The notes: generated by a model not told the origin, from the sequence alone. A DNA stretch of 64,000 bases from Cyclobacteriaceae bacterium (GCA_013141055.1 JABFRS010000002.1:124001-188000); one strand, 5' to 3'. Positions 42,032 to 52,151 are shown, counted from the first letter of the stretch. Numbers and translations: made by a program.

Positions 42032-42403
42032 ATGCAACAACAAACTCTCGTTCTTCTTTTTTTCTATGGTGTATTTCTGATTTTATGTGGAATTACCTCT
42101 GTCATTTTCATTGGCATGAAAGCAAAGACAGCCTTGATTTCCGGTGGAATCTCAGGACTCGCTTCTATCGGCATTGGTCACATGATCTCAACAAACAGTC
42201 CGCCTTTTGAACTTGCTGGTGTTTTATTGCCATTACTTTTGTTCATCGTTTTTTCCTGGAGATCCACCAAGACACTTTTCAAAATATTCGAATTGATTCC
42301 CTCCAATCATGAGGACCTGAAGGGTAAAGGTGTGGCCTTTCTTATTATCAGCCTGATGGCGGTAGTTTCTCTGGTGGTTTTTATTCTTCAGATTATCAAT
42401 TAA
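42032..42403 (+). CDS. Small multi-pass membrane protein (TMEM14-like pattern)
   Basis: A 123-residue membrane protein with about four helices: FFYGVFLILCGITSVIFIGM, then KTALISGGISGLASIGIGHM with the Gly/Ser-rich second helix known from TMEM14-type proteins, then LLPLLLFIVFSW, and a final helix GVAFLIISLMAVVSLVVFIL. The assignment to TMEM14 is tentative. Its stop overlaps the ABC ATPase gene stop by 4 bp in convergent orientation. Confidence 0.55.
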   Translation: MQQQTLVLLFFYGVFLILCGITSVIFIGMKAKTALISGGISGLASIGIGHMISTNSPPFELAGVLLPLLLFIVFSWRSTKTLFKIFELIPSNHEDLKGKGVAFLIISLMAVVSLVVFILQIIN

Positions 42404-43383
42404 TCCAGGAACCAGACTTCCTTGTCAGAAATAGAGATGCTCACCCGTGCTCCTTCCTGAAAATGGCTATCCATAGATCGGACTGTTACCAAAGTATCCG
42501 CTATTGCCATCTCAACTTCATAGTGACTTCCGAAATAATGGACCCCTGTAACCGTTCCGGACATGGAATTATTTTCGGCTGGCATCACTCTTATCTTTTC
42601 TGGTCGCAGGAAAATATTCTTCTTCACAATGTTTGAAGGCAAGCTTAGACTGTCACCGAACTTATCGACCGGCAGAAGATTAAATTTTCCAAAGAGTCCT
42701 GCTGTATATCGATCAACTGGTTGATTATATATCTGAGCAGGTATCCCCTTCTGAATTATTCTTCCATTCTTCATGACAAGGATTTCATCTGCCCATGAAA
42801 GAGTATCCAGCGGATCATGAGAAACGAGAATGCTGGTGATCTTTAACTGATCACCAATATCATAAATCACCTCTTTTAAAATATTCTTATGGGTTATATC
42901 AAGATTGGAGAACGGTTCATCCAGTAATAAAAGTTTTGGTGATCGCACCAATGCTCTTGCTAAAGCAACACGCTGCCGTTCACCTCCGGAGAGCTCTTCT
43001 GTTCTACGCTTAAGAAATTCTGTGATCTGACATAGTTCATAAACCAGATGGGCATCCTCACCTGCAAGTTCGTTTGAATAACCCAGTGCCTGCTCTACCC
43101 TTAACGACCTGGGCATGTCATACTGTTGTGACAGATAGGCAATCTCAGAATGTCCTGGCACTAATTGTTCTTCGGGTCCATTTACGTGCTGGTCGTCAAA
43201 GAGAACCTCTCCATTATCCGGTTGTACAAGTCCTGAAATGATTTTTAGTAGCGTCGTTTTTCCTGAACCGGTTTCTCCAGCAATGGCGATTTTGTAGAAA
43301 CGCTCCTGAGAGAAATCAATATCGGAGAGCACAAAGCCATCATCGCTTTTCTTACTGATTCCTGAAACTTTCAATAAAGGCAT
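42400..43383 (-). CDS. ABC transporter ATP-binding protein with TOBE domain (PotA/ModC/CysA-like)
   Basis: A 327-residue importer-type ATPase: Walker A GETGSGKTT, Q-loop YLSQQYDM, signature LSGGERQRVALARALV, Walker B LLLLDEPFSNLD, then SHDPLDTLSWADEILVMKNG and a C-terminal TOBE-like domain (about 240-327). This architecture is that of PotA/CysA/ModC/FbpC subunits. No permease or binding-protein gene is adjacent, so the substrate is open. The conserved VLRPEKIRVMP region is present as NIFLRPEKIRVMP. Confidence 0.9.
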   Translation of the reverse strand: MPLLKVSGISKKSDDGFVLSDIDFSQERFYKIAIAGETGSGKTTLLKIISGLVQPDNGEVLFDDQHVNGPEEQLVPGHSEIAYLSQQYDMPRSLRVEQALGYSNELAGEDAHLVYELCQITEFLKRRTEELSGGERQRVALARALVRSPKLLLLDEPFSNLDITHKNILKEVIYDIGDQLKITSILVSHDPLDTLSWADEILVMKNGRIIQKGIPAQIYNQPVDRYTAGLFGKFNLLPVDKFGDSLSLPSNIVKKNIFLRPEKIRVMPAENNSMSGTVTGVHYFGSHYEVEMAIADTLVTVRSMDSHFQEGARVSISISDKEVWFLD

Positions 43384-43494
43384 TCTGATCCTGGCTTGTG
43401 GCGGAAAATATACGACTAGATATGGTAAGCCAGAAACGTGGGCAGATATGAAACGGATTCCAATTTTATGGCTTTAATCTTTCAGCTTTCCCAG

Positions 43495-43502
43495 TATCTT
43501 TG
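43495..43502 (+). promoter_or_regulatory. -7 box upstream of the ABC-F gene
   Basis: TATCTTTG, followed by GCACCC, is identical to the box and downstream bases of the tRNA-Asp promoter at 20594. It lies 19 bp upstream of the ABC-F start codon. No strict -33 TTTG is present. Confidence 0.6.
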
Positions 43503-43521
43503 CACCCTTATTTTATAATCA

Positions 43522-45159
43522 ATGATTTCTGTAGACGCAGTCACGGTAGAGTTTAACGGTTCAGCTCTTTTCAGCAACATTTCTTTTAATATTAACGACA
43601 ACGACCGGATTGCCTTAATGGGCAAAAACGGCGCTGGAAAGTCGACCTTGCTGAAGATCATAGCAGGTTATAGCAAACCTACCCGCGGTAAAGTATCGGC
43701 TCCTAAGGATGCGATCATTGCCTATCTGCCCCAGCATTTGCTGACAGAGGATAATGCAACGGTTTTTGAAGAAGCCTCCAAGGCTTTTGGGAAGATCCTT
43801 GACATGAAAAAGCAGATGGATCATCTCAATCATCAGCTTGAAACCCGTACGGATTATGAATCCGATGATTACGCAAAGATCATTGAACAAGTATCGGAAC
43901 TAAGTGAAAAATACTATTCTGTAGAAGAAATAAATTTTGATGCAGAAGTAGAGAAGACTCTTATGGGTCTTGGCTTTTTAAGATCTGATTTCAGCAGGCC
44001 AACAAAGGAATTCAGTGGTGGATGGCGCATGCGGATTGAGCTGGCGAAGATCCTCCTGCAAAAGCCTGATCTGGTTTTGCTTGATGAGCCTACAAATCAT
44101 ATGGATATTGATTCCATTCAATGGCTGGAAGATTTCCTGATCAACAATGCGAAGGCGGTAATTGTTATCAGTCACGATAAGACATTCGTTGATAACATTA
44201 CGAACCGTACGATTGAAGTTACCATGGGCCGTATCTACGACTACAAGGCAAAGTATACACACTATCTTCAGCTTCGTAAAGAGCGTCGTGAGCAGCAGCA
44301 GAAGCAATTTGAAGATCAGAGAAAGCAGATTGCCGACATTCAGGAATTCATTGATCGTTTTAAAGGAACATATTCTAAAACCCTTCAGGTACAATCCCGT
44401 GTGAAGACACTTGAAAAGATCGAGATCATTGAGGTGGATGAAGTGGATTCCTCAGCGTTGAATCTGAAGTTCCCTCCTGCTCCCCGTTCTGGTAATTATC
44501 CTGTCATCATTGAAGGGATGACAAAGAAGTATGGTGATCATACAGTTTTAAAGGATGTATCTCTTACGATTTCACGTGGAGAACGAATTGCCTTTATTGG
44601 AAAGAACGGTGAGGGTAAATCGACGCTTGTAAAGGCGATCATGAGTGAGATTGAGTTTGAAGGAAAAGTTCAGCTTGGACATGGATCCCTGATCGGATAC
44701 TTTGCACAGAATCAGGCGTCTCTTCTGGATGAAAGCCTTACCGTATTTCAGACGATCGATCAGATTGCTGTTGGAGATATCAGAACAAAGATCAAGGACA
44801 TCCTCGGCGCTTTTATGTTCAGTGGTGAATCCATTGACAAAAAAGTGAAGATGCTTTCAGGAGGAGAGAAAACACGTCTCGCGATGATCAAGCTTCTTCT
44901 TCAGCCTGTCAACCTTCTTATTCTTGATGAGCCTACCAATCATCTTGACATCAAGACCAAGGATATTCTGAAAGAAGCTTTGATTGCATTCGATGGCACA
45001 ATGATCCTCGTATCTCACGACCGCGACTTCCTGGATGGCCTTGCAACAAAGGTTTTTGAATTTGGAAACAAGCGGGTGAAAGAGCATTTTGAAGATATCA
45101 CAGGATTCCTGAGAAATAAGAAGATCGAGAATCTGAGAGAGGTAGAGAGGAAGTCTTAA
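43522..45159 (+). CDS. ABC-F family ATPase (ribosome-associated type)
   Basis: A 545-residue soluble protein with two ABC cassettes and no membrane domain. Cassette 1 has GKNGAGKST, FSGGWRMR and LVLLDEPTNHMD; cassette 2 has GKNGEGKST, LSGGEKTR and LLILDEPTNHLD. Between them lies the P-site tRNA interaction motif region, with a charged linker RKERREQQQKQFEDQRKQI. ABC-F proteins act on the ribosome; subtypes such as EttA, Uup and YbiT regulate or rescue translation, and some give antibiotic resistance. The subtype cannot be called. The two Walker B Glu residues are intact. Confidence 0.95.
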   Translation: MISVDAVTVEFNGSALFSNISFNINDNDRIALMGKNGAGKSTLLKIIAGYSKPTRGKVSAPKDAIIAYLPQHLLTEDNATVFEEASKAFGKILDMKKQMDHLNHQLETRTDYESDDYAKIIEQVSELSEKYYSVEEINFDAEVEKTLMGLGFLRSDFSRPTKEFSGGWRMRIELAKILLQKPDLVLLDEPTNHMDIDSIQWLEDFLINNAKAVIVISHDKTFVDNITNRTIEVTMGRIYDYKAKYTHYLQLRKERREQQQKQFEDQRKQIADIQEFIDRFKGTYSKTLQVQSRVKTLEKIEIIEVDEVDSSALNLKFPPAPRSGNYPVIIEGMTKKYGDHTVLKDVSLTISRGERIAFIGKNGEGKSTLVKAIMSEIEFEGKVQLGHGSLIGYFAQNQASLLDESLTVFQTIDQIAVGDIRTKIKDILGAFMFSGESIDKKVKMLSGGEKTRLAMIKLLLQPVNLLILDEPTNHLDIKTKDILKEALIAFDGTMILVSHDRDFLDGLATKVFEFGNKRVKEHFEDITGFLRNKKIENLREVERKS

Positions 45160-45168
45160 ATATTACTC

Positions 45169-45846
45169 TTACACAAAATCTCCCATTCCATTCCACAGTT
45201 TCTCAAACTGTTCTTTGAACTCACGTACCAAACCACCTTCTGTGGTTACGATGATGTTCTCATGATTGTACATGGCGGCACTGCGTGTCCAGTTGTAGCT
45301 TCCTGTAATTAAAGACTCATCATCAATGATCATGAATTTATGATGCATGTGATTCGGGGTGTTATCAATCCTGATAGAGATCCCTGCCTTTGAAAGTGTT
45401 GTGATGTCCGAACCAATATCCAAAAGCTTGTCGTTGTCTGTGAGAATGCGGATTGCTACATTTCGTTTATGCGCTGCGAGAATTGCAGACGTGATGACGT
45501 CATCACTGATGGTGAACACACATATCTTAAGATTACCCGTGGCAGAGTTAATATGATTGATGATGGAATTCCGGCAAGTCTCGCCGGGACTGAAATAGGC
45601 TTCTGATTTTTCGCTGGATCTGGAATTTAATGTGCTGTTGATGTTCTTCACCCATTCAAGGATGAACTTGTAATTCTCCGGCGTTATTTTCTCGTTGGCA
45701 ATTTCAAACATCTTGCTTCTGAGAAAATTGATCTTGTCCTGATCAGGTGCCTGTTCCACCACCAGTTTTCTGAGAGCATCTTTTTCCTGTTTGGAGATCA
45801 TCCCATCGGCGATACTCTTCTGAAACTGACTGATTATTTCTTCCAT
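45169..45846 (-). CDS. PLD-like (HKD) domain protein
   Basis: A 225-residue cytoplasmic protein with no signal peptide. The N-terminus (1-70) is helical and acidic. The C-terminal part is one phospholipase D / nuclease domain: the HxK(x)4D motif (His168, Lys170, Asp175, MHHKFMIIDD) is followed by LITGSYNWT. A single HKD motif means it must dimerise to make an active site, as in Nuc-type nucleases and mitoPLD. The substrate could be DNA, RNA or phospholipid. It lies between the convergent ABC-F gene and iorB. Confidence 0.85.
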   Translation of the reverse strand: MEEIISQFQKSIADGMISKQEKDALRKLVVEQAPDQDKINFLRSKMFEIANEKITPENYKFILEWVKNINSTLNSRSSEKSEAYFSPGETCRNSIINHINSATGNLKICVFTISDDVITSAILAAHKRNVAIRILTDNDKLLDIGSDITTLSKAGISIRIDNTPNHMHHKFMIIDDESLITGSYNWTRSAAMYNHENIIVTTEGGLVREFKEQFEKLWNGMGDFV

Positions 45847-45854
45847 AGGAAACG

Positions 45855-48014
45855 TTAAATCTTATCTCCTATGCTTATCCCTTCCAGACCTTCCTGTTTG
45901 GTAAACGGCTGATGATACAATCTCTTTCCTGTTGCTTTCGCCAGTGCATTGCCTACTGCTCCTCCTGTTGGAGGTAAGGCAGGTTCTCCGAGGCCAGTAG
46001 GATCTATTCCGTTATCAATAAAATGTATGTCAATCTGAGGAACTTCCTTCATTCGGATCAGTCGATAGCTGTTGAAGTTCTTTTGCTCTACAGCGCCATC
46101 TTTGAAAGTCAGATTTCCGTAAAGGGCATGACCCAGACCATCCACCACCCCACCTCTTACCTGTTGATTTGCACCAATAAGATTTATGACAATTCCACAA
46201 TCCACGGCGGCATGGATCTTTTCCAGAACCGGATTGCCTTTCGCCATACTTACCTCAGCTACCTGCGCAACATACGATCGATGTGAGAAGTAAACACTAA
46301 ATCCCTGAGCCACATCTTTCTTTTTGCCCCATCCCGACTTTTCAGCGGCTGTCTCAATGACTTTCTTCATCCGGTCGATGTCATACTTGATTGCTCCTAC
46401 TGGTGCCTTCTTTGCCTTCTCCAGGAGTGCAAGGCGGAACTGGATCGGATCCTGCTTGGCAACAGCAGCAACTTCGTCAATGAATGATTGTTCCGCGAAA
46501 GCGAGAAAATTAGTGATCGGTGCACGCCATGCCCCGGTAGTGATCGGTGATTTATGCTCTACTGATTCTATCAATAGATTATCAACAGCGCCAGAGGGAA
46601 AATTATCCTCACGGGTAGAGTTTCCTGAATTGATACCAGCCCCCCTCAATTTATATCCGATCAGATTACCATTGATATCCAATGCTGCTTCAAAGCGGTA
46701 GCGTACTGCAGGCCGATAGCTTCCACCTGACATGTCATCTTCCCGCGTCCAGATAACTTTTACAGGCGATTTAATGATGGATGATAATTCGGCTGCTTCA
46801 ATTGCATAATCTGCCTTCAATCTTCGACCAAATCCGCCACCGAGTCTTGTGATCTCGACTGTTATTTTATCCGGAGCAATTCCTAAAAGCTTTGCGACTT
46901 CATTTCTGGCAAGATCAGGAGTTTGCGTAGGTCCTATCAGCTCCACTCCATCCGCTTTTACATTTGCAAAGAAGTTCATCGGTTCCATCGGACTATGCGA
47001 CAGAAACGGACATTGGTACTCACGTGAAATGACCTTAGCGGCAGATTTGAATGCCGCCTCTACATCTCCATCCTTACGTCTTTGCGTTGCATCCTTACCA
47101 TCCAGGAGTTCTTTGAAAATCCGATCGTGATCCGTTGAGCTTTCAATTTTTCCATCGGCTTCATACTCAATCCTCAATAGCTTCCGAGCCTTGTTAACCT
47201 GCCAGGTAGATTTGCCTACAACCGCGACATTGTTCTTGAAGGTCACGACATCCACGATGCCTGTCATCGCCTTAGCAGCAGCACTGTCCACGGATTTAAT
47301 CTTCATTCCAAATGCTGTTGGCCGCTGGATCATGGCAAACAGCATTCCTTCACGATAGACATCCAATCCGAATAGTGGTTTACCAGTGAACAACTCCTTG
47401 TTGTCAACATTGTGAATAGCCTGACCTATTATCTTGAAATCCTTTTTATCTTTTAGTTTAACCTCTGTTGGCAATGCAATGGCAGAAGCTTCTGTTGCCA
47501 GCTCACCATATGTAATTTTCCGGCCATCGGAATGAAGTACCATGCCGTTTGCGGCAGTGAGGGTATTGGAAGCAACTCCCCATCGTTTCGCAGCAGCCTC
47601 TGTCAGTAAATACTTTGCAGTAGCTCCTGCCTTTCTAAGCCGCTCCCATGAATGAGGAATCGCTCCGCTTCCACCGGTCAATTGACGTTCAAACTTCTTT
47701 GTATCGAGCGCCGCCTGAACCACTTTTACTTTTGACCAGTCGGCCTCAAGTTCTTCCGCGACGATCATCGGGAAAGAAGTTTTGATGTTCTGCCCTAATT
47801 CCGGATTGGGAGAATAAATGGTAATGATATTATCCGGTGATATGGAGAGAAAAGCATTGAAGTCAATGTTTCCGGAAGCAACATCCGATGGATTTAATAC
47901 TTCCATGGGTGATGCAGCTGATTCATTCCAATGAAATCCCAGGAACAAGCCACCACCTGCTGTTGCAGCAAGCTTAATAAAATCGCGACGATTCGTTTTG
48001 AGTTCGATAGACAT
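45855..48014 (-). CDS. Molybdopterin-binding oxidoreductase large subunit (IorB-like, xanthine oxidase family)
   Basis: A 719-residue subunit of the xanthine-dehydrogenase / isoquinoline-1-oxidoreductase family. It starts with a twin-arginine signal (NRRDFIKLAATAGGG). The molybdenum-cofactor regions include LGGGFGRRLKADYAIEAAELS, and GLGEPALPPTGGAVGNALAKATG carries the catalytic Glu pattern. Such enzymes hydroxylate N-heterocycles or aldehydes outside the cytoplasm. It follows the [2Fe-2S] subunit gene by 2 bp. Substrate unknown; cofactor maturation genes are not in the window. Confidence 0.92.
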   Translation of the reverse strand: MSIELKTNRRDFIKLAATAGGGLFLGFHWNESAASPMEVLNPSDVASGNIDFNAFLSISPDNIITIYSPNPELGQNIKTSFPMIVAEELEADWSKVKVVQAALDTKKFERQLTGGSGAIPHSWERLRKAGATAKYLLTEAAAKRWGVASNTLTAANGMVLHSDGRKITYGELATEASAIALPTEVKLKDKKDFKIIGQAIHNVDNKELFTGKPLFGLDVYREGMLFAMIQRPTAFGMKIKSVDSAAAKAMTGIVDVVTFKNNVAVVGKSTWQVNKARKLLRIEYEADGKIESSTDHDRIFKELLDGKDATQRRKDGDVEAAFKSAAKVISREYQCPFLSHSPMEPMNFFANVKADGVELIGPTQTPDLARNEVAKLLGIAPDKITVEITRLGGGFGRRLKADYAIEAAELSSIIKSPVKVIWTREDDMSGGSYRPAVRYRFEAALDINGNLIGYKLRGAGINSGNSTREDNFPSGAVDNLLIESVEHKSPITTGAWRAPITNFLAFAEQSFIDEVAAVAKQDPIQFRLALLEKAKKAPVGAIKYDIDRMKKVIETAAEKSGWGKKKDVAQGFSVYFSHRSYVAQVAEVSMAKGNPVLEKIHAAVDCGIVINLIGANQQVRGGVVDGLGHALYGNLTFKDGAVEQKNFNSYRLIRMKEVPQIDIHFIDNGIDPTGLGEPALPPTGGAVGNALAKATGKRLYHQPFTKQEGLEGISIGDKI

Positions 48015-48016
48015 AC

Positions 48017-48478
48017 TTATTTCATTTTGGAAGACGCCAGTGTTACTGCTTCATGAATACGATGATAGGTTCCGCAGCGGCATATGTTGCCATTCATTGC
48101 ATCATCAATATCCTTTGAACTTGGCCTGGGATTCTTTCCCAGCAATGCTGAAGCGGTCATGATCTGACCAGCCTGACAATAGCCGCACTGAGCGACATCT
48201 ACTTCTTCCCAGGCTTTTTGCACTGGGTGGTCTCCATTTTCAGAAAGACCTTCGATTGTTATAACTTTCTTTGAACCTATGGAGGAGATCGGCAGTGAAC
48301 AGGATCTTACGGCTGTTCCATTCAGATGCACAGTGCATGCTCCGCATTGAGCAATCCCACATCCATATTTAGTGCCAACCAATCCGAGATTATCCCTAAG
48401 CACCCAGAGTAAAGGTGTATCAGCGTCAGCATCGGTCTCGTAACTGCGACCGTTGATCTGTAAATTGTAATGTGCCAT
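48017..48478 (-). CDS. (2Fe-2S)-binding small subunit of the IorAB-type oxidoreductase
   Basis: A 153-residue electron-transfer subunit. The N-terminal plant-type [2Fe-2S] cluster is held by [18 protein letters not shown] with the downstream Cys in SCSLP; the second cluster uses QCGYCQAGQ and [10 protein letters not shown]. It has no signal peptide; the large subunit carries the Tat signal, so the complex is probably exported as an assembled pair. It precedes the large subunit gene by 2 bp. Confidence 0.93.
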   Translation of the reverse strand: MAHYNLQINGRSYETDADADTPLLWVLRDNLGLVGTKYGCGIAQCGACTVHLNGTAVRSCSLPISSIGSKKVITIEGLSENGDHPVQKAWEEVDVAQCGYCQAGQIMTASALLGKNPRPSSKDIDDAMNGNICRCGTYHRIHEAVTLASSKMK

Positions 48479-48594
48479 ATAAAAAAGTTATATGGCTAAG
48501 GTAATGAATTTAAACCTTGCTTTAGACGACTTTACAAAGGCGAAATGACCCGTTGATAGAAGGCAGAATCCTTCCACCTAAGGCTGTTAATCCC

Positions 48595-49089
48595 TTATTT
48601 ACCCTTATTCTCTTCCAGATCATTATGATCATCCCCTCCAATGCTATAACCATTATTCTCTTCATCTTCTGATCCTACTGATTCGGCGGCATCATCCAAC
48701 TCGCTTCCAGGAACATCAAGGTCCTTTCCGGTGAAATCAACGGGCCTTGAACGATGCTTCAATTCCTCATCAGCACCCATGTCTAGACTCAGGTCTTCAG
48801 GGCCCAAGGCTTCAAGGTCTTCACTTGTCACAGCAAATTGATCTTTGGCAATCAGTTCTTCCTCTTCTTCTGTATCAATGGATGGGACGATATCTTCACT
48901 TTTTATTGCTTTAGTCTTTGCATGTGGATTGGCCTTCATATCCTCAACGTCCCCTTCCACTCTTTTGCCCGCCAACATGATATCCTCCTGTGGTGCATAC
49001 AATGGATAGCCTGGAAAATCTTTCTGAACTTTCTTAGCAGAACGCGCTGCAGTCTTTGTCTTATTGGGTGTCTTGGCTTTTGTTTTCAT
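48595..49089 (-). CDS. Charged hypothetical protein, basic N-terminus and acidic tail
   Basis: A 164-residue protein with strong charge segregation: Lys/Thr/Ala-rich MKTKAKTPNKTKTAARSAKK, then a block FPGYPLYAPQEDIMLAGKRVEGDVEDM, then a long Glu/Asp-rich tail including TEEEEELIAKDQF and ending DDHNDLEENKGK. It has no hydrophobic core and is likely disordered. I recognise no family. The central YPLYPxxEDI block is a recurring feature of small Bacteroidota proteins, but I cannot assign a role. Confidence 0.55.
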   Translation of the reverse strand: MKTKAKTPNKTKTAARSAKKVQKDFPGYPLYAPQEDIMLAGKRVEGDVEDMKANPHAKTKAIKSEDIVPSIDTEEEEELIAKDQFAVTSEDLEALGPEDLSLDMGADEELKHRSRPVDFTGKDLDVPGSELDDAAESVGSEDEENNGYSIGGDDHNDLEENKGK

Positions 49090-49254
49090 GATATGTATAT
49101 AGTGTGTGGTTTAACATTTACTGAAAATAGTATGCCATTTTAGTGTTGAGTTGGTTCGTGGGTTTTACAATTGATTCAGCGGTTCGTGGGAATTCTTTTC
49201 CACAATCAATGATCCATTTCTCTTTTAGTAATTTTGAACTTTAAGGATTCTGAA

Positions 49255-50004
49255 ATGACTTTTGAACTGCTTCCCACCATCGATATCATGTCTTCCTTGT
49301 ATCAGCAGCCTCTGTCGATAGACCGTTTTCAGAATTACCTGAAAACTCTGGAGGGCGGAGTAAAGGGAGACCTCACGATGCCTATTAGCGGCTTTAATCC
49401 TATGGCCAAGGAAGGATTGATCCAAAAACTGAAAGAACTTAAAGACCTCGGTGCTGAGGAGATCATGCGGGAGACCCTTTCAGAGATTAATCAAAAGTCT
49501 TACCATAACACATCAAACTCTATATTCAAGGTCGCTTTGAATTTATCCGATGATGTGAAGGGTGGCTGGACCAACCGCTTTACCAGCGATTACGACAGCA
49601 AGTTCAAATTGCATGCTCTCCTGAAAAGAAAGTTCTGCACACCAGTTTTTTGGGCAAGTGAAACTTTTACGCCTGAAATGATAAAGCTTCGAACCCTGGA
49701 ATATATAAACCGGTCGATCTATAACTGGAGTGCCTTAAAGCCTGTATCATTGCGTGATCACGTCTATCAGGAACGATTTGTTTCAAGAGAAAGTGGGATT
49801 AATATTCTGAAATCTGATATTGACTTTGAATCTTTGGATGCCCTTTATCAGAAGCACAAGGATAGCTTTGTGTACCAGGCTATTTTTAACTTTTTCTATG
49901 GTGATGACGCGTCTGCCTCCCTTGGATTTAAAGCCTATGGCATGAAAATGGAAATGGGTGGTTATCAATATTCCCGTATCGGCCTTGAATCTAAACTTCG
50001 TTAA
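49255..50004 (+). CDS. Uncharacterised protein upstream of a lipoprotein
   Basis: A 249-residue soluble protein (MTFELLPTIDIMSSLYQQPLSIDRFQNYLKTLEGG...). It is mixed alpha/beta with conserved-looking aromatics (GGWTNRFTSDYDSKFKLHALLKRKFCTPVFWASE) and no signal peptide, and I recognise no family. The ATG at 49255 is preferred over a TTG 21 bp upstream. It is 2 bp upstream of the lipoprotein gene and almost certainly co-translated with it. Confidence 0.6.
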   Translation: MTFELLPTIDIMSSLYQQPLSIDRFQNYLKTLEGGVKGDLTMPISGFNPMAKEGLIQKLKELKDLGAEEIMRETLSEINQKSYHNTSNSIFKVALNLSDDVKGGWTNRFTSDYDSKFKLHALLKRKFCTPVFWASETFTPEMIKLRTLEYINRSIYNWSALKPVSLRDHVYQERFVSRESGINILKSDIDFESLDALYQKHKDSFVYQAIFNFFYGDDASASLGFKAYGMKMEMGGYQYSRIGLESKLR

Positions 50005-50006
50005 TT

Positions 50007-50522
50007 ATGAAAATAGCATCCTGTATTTTTATTTTCTTCTTTCTAACATCATGTGCCAGGAAAAATGAGACAAGGGAGATATCCGATGCAGATATTATTG
50101 ATGGTTTGACCCTTGAGGGTGATTCTATCAGGCTTCCCTCCTTTGATATTGAGATCAGCCTTTCTGACAAAGCAGAGAAAAAATTATCCAATGCAAATGA
50201 AACAATCATTGTTCAGGCCTACCTGTCAGGTACACCTAAAGATTCTGTTGTCAGTAATTTGATTGATGAGATGGGTGAGGTTAATCTGGGCTCTTCTAGA
50301 GTGGAATTGAATAAACCGGGCAATGCTCATTTCGAAGGCGCAAAGATTTCCACTAAGGCTTACAGCATTTTAAAAGAAAAGGATTTTCAGGTTCTCATTA
50401 ATGTGTTCAGTGGTCGGAGATCTTCAGAATCCAATCTGATTGAATGTGAAATTCTTCAGGAGACCATCACGAATATAAAAGCAAAGAAGCACACGCTTAA
50501 GGGGAAACTTATTGGAGAATGA
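50007..50522 (+). CDS. Uncharacterised lipoprotein
   Basis: A 171-residue lipoprotein: MKIASCIFIFFFLTSCARKN with a lipobox TSC (Cys16), then a beta-rich domain (DIEISLSDKAEKKLSNANETIIVQAYLSG) that may be a small sandwich. It follows the preceding gene with 2 bp spacing. No known family. It converges on the adenine deaminase gene, with 9 bp between the stop codons. Confidence 0.6.
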   Translation: MKIASCIFIFFFLTSCARKNETREISDADIIDGLTLEGDSIRLPSFDIEISLSDKAEKKLSNANETIIVQAYLSGTPKDSVVSNLIDEMGEVNLGSSRVELNKPGNAHFEGAKISTKAYSILKEKDFQVLINVFSGRRSSESNLIECEILQETITNIKAKKHTLKGKLIGE

Positions 50523-50531
50523 TCGTGGCGC

Positions 50532-52151
50532 TCAGCACTGAGTTTCTACAAATTCAAATCTGTCTCCATCAAACAATCCCTTGTCACTTATCTTCAGACT
50601 TGGGATGACTAATAATGCCATAAACGACAGCGTCATAAATGGTGCACTTAACGGACTACCCATATCCTTCGCAAAGGCATCTATCTTTTTATATTGTTCG
50701 CTTACACTATAACCATCTTCATTTGACATAATCCCTGCAACACGTAATGGAAGCAACATTTCAGAATTGCCATCATATGCTGCCACTCCACCTTTCGCGG
50801 ATATTATCATATTAACAACTCTATTGATCGATTCGTCATCAACACCTACCGCAAGGATATTATGTGAATCATGCCCAACCGAAGATGCTATGGCACCTTG
50901 CTGAAATCCGAAGTTCTTTATAAACCCAATAGAAGGCTTTGCATCTGAATAACGGTTTACTACAGCAATTTTCAGAATGTCACGATATGGATCGGAAACA
51001 ACATTTCCATTTTCCTTTTTACCTGCTACGATCAGAGTATTGGTGATTAGCTGGCCATCCAATGCTTCAATGACCCTGATCCTGTCTCCCTGAGATTTAA
51101 CAACAAAGTCGTGCGCAGATGTATGACTGACAGAAAAATTGTTAATAATATCATTCTTTACCCTGGAAATTCTCGTCTTCCCATTTTCTGCTACCAATTC
51201 TCCATCAATGTATGTCTGCCTGATAGCAAAATCCGTAAGGTTGTTAACGACAATGAAATCGGCAGCATCACCAACTCTCAATTGTCCAACCTCCAGCTTG
51301 TAATGACCGATTGGATTGATACAGGCGGCCGACAATACTTTGTAAATATCAATCCCTTTTGCAAGAGCACGCTTCACCAGCAAATTGATATGGCCATCTT
51401 CAAGGCTATCAGGGTGCTTATCGTCAGAGCAGAACATCATATTATCATGGTGGTCGTGCAGCAGATCTGCCAGTGCTTCAAAATTTTTGGCAGCACTTCC
51501 TTCACGGATAAGAATCTTCATACTGTGCGAAAGCTTATGAGAAGCCTCCTCACAAGTGAAACACTCATGATCTGTGCTAATGCCCGCTGCGATATAACTC
51601 CTGGCTTCTTCTCCCAGAAGTCCCGGCGCATGACCATCCACAACCTTTCCGTACTTTCTGGCAAGATCAATTTTAGCTTTAACCTTTGTATCTCCCGATA
51701 AAACTCCTGGCCAGTTCATCATCTCTGCCAGATACTTTATCTCTGGTCTTTTCAAAAGTTCTTCAACACCATCAAGATCGATGGAGGCACCCGCGGTTTC
51801 AAAGGTAGTGGCAGGTACACAACTCGGTGCTCCAAAATAGAATTTGAAAGGAACTTGCTTTCCATTTTCAATCATATAGTTGACACCCTGAATACCCATG
51901 ACATTTCCTATCTCATGCGGATCGGAAATGGTCGCTACCGTCCCATGAACAACAGCCATCCTTGCGAACTCGGAAGGCACCACCATAGAACTTTCAATAT
52001 GAACGTGGGAATCAATAAAGCCAGGAAGCAGGAATTGATCTTCGACAGATTCCTTTTCCGTAATGGATGAGATGATACCTCCCAGAACTTCTATTTCCCC
52101 TTTGTATGTGCGGCGATTAGGAATATCGATTATGTGTCCTGAAAGTTTCAT
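50532..52151 (-). CDS. ade: Adenine deaminase
   Basis: Deaminates adenine to hypoxanthine in purine salvage; a manganese- or iron-dependent amidohydrolase-fold enzyme of 539 residues. Family motifs are [21 protein letters not shown] near the N-terminus, then [53 protein letters not shown] and, near the C-terminus, [15 protein letters not shown]. All metal-ligand stretches are intact. Single-gene transcription unit on the minus strand. Confidence 0.96.
   Translation of the reverse strand: MKLSGHIIDIPNRRTYKGEIEVLGGIISSITEKESVEDQFLLPGFIDSHVHIESSMVVPSEFARMAVVHGTVATISDPHEIGNVMGIQGVNYMIENGKQVPFKFYFGAPSCVPATTFETAGASIDLDGVEELLKRPEIKYLAEMMNWPGVLSGDTKVKAKIDLARKYGKVVDGHAPGLLGEEARSYIAAGISTDHECFTCEEASHKLSHSMKILIREGSAAKNFEALADLLHDHHDNMMFCSDDKHPDSLEDGHINLLVKRALAKGIDIYKVLSAACINPIGHYKLEVGQLRVGDAADFIVVNNLTDFAIRQTYIDGELVAENGKTRISRVKNDIINNFSVSHTSAHDFVVKSQGDRIRVIEALDGQLITNTLIVAGKKENGNVVSDPYRDILKIAVVNRYSDAKPSIGFIKNFGFQQGAIASSVGHDSHNILAVGVDDESINRVVNMIISAKGGVAAYDGNSEMLLPLRVAGIMSNEDGYSVSEQYKKIDAFAKDMGSPLSAPFMTLSFMALLVIPSLKISDKGLFDGDRFEFVETQC

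Noticed and set aside
51111-51701. 196-residue reading frame opposite adenine deaminase
   Set aside because: Shadow of a complete adenine deaminase gene; no start signal or domain.
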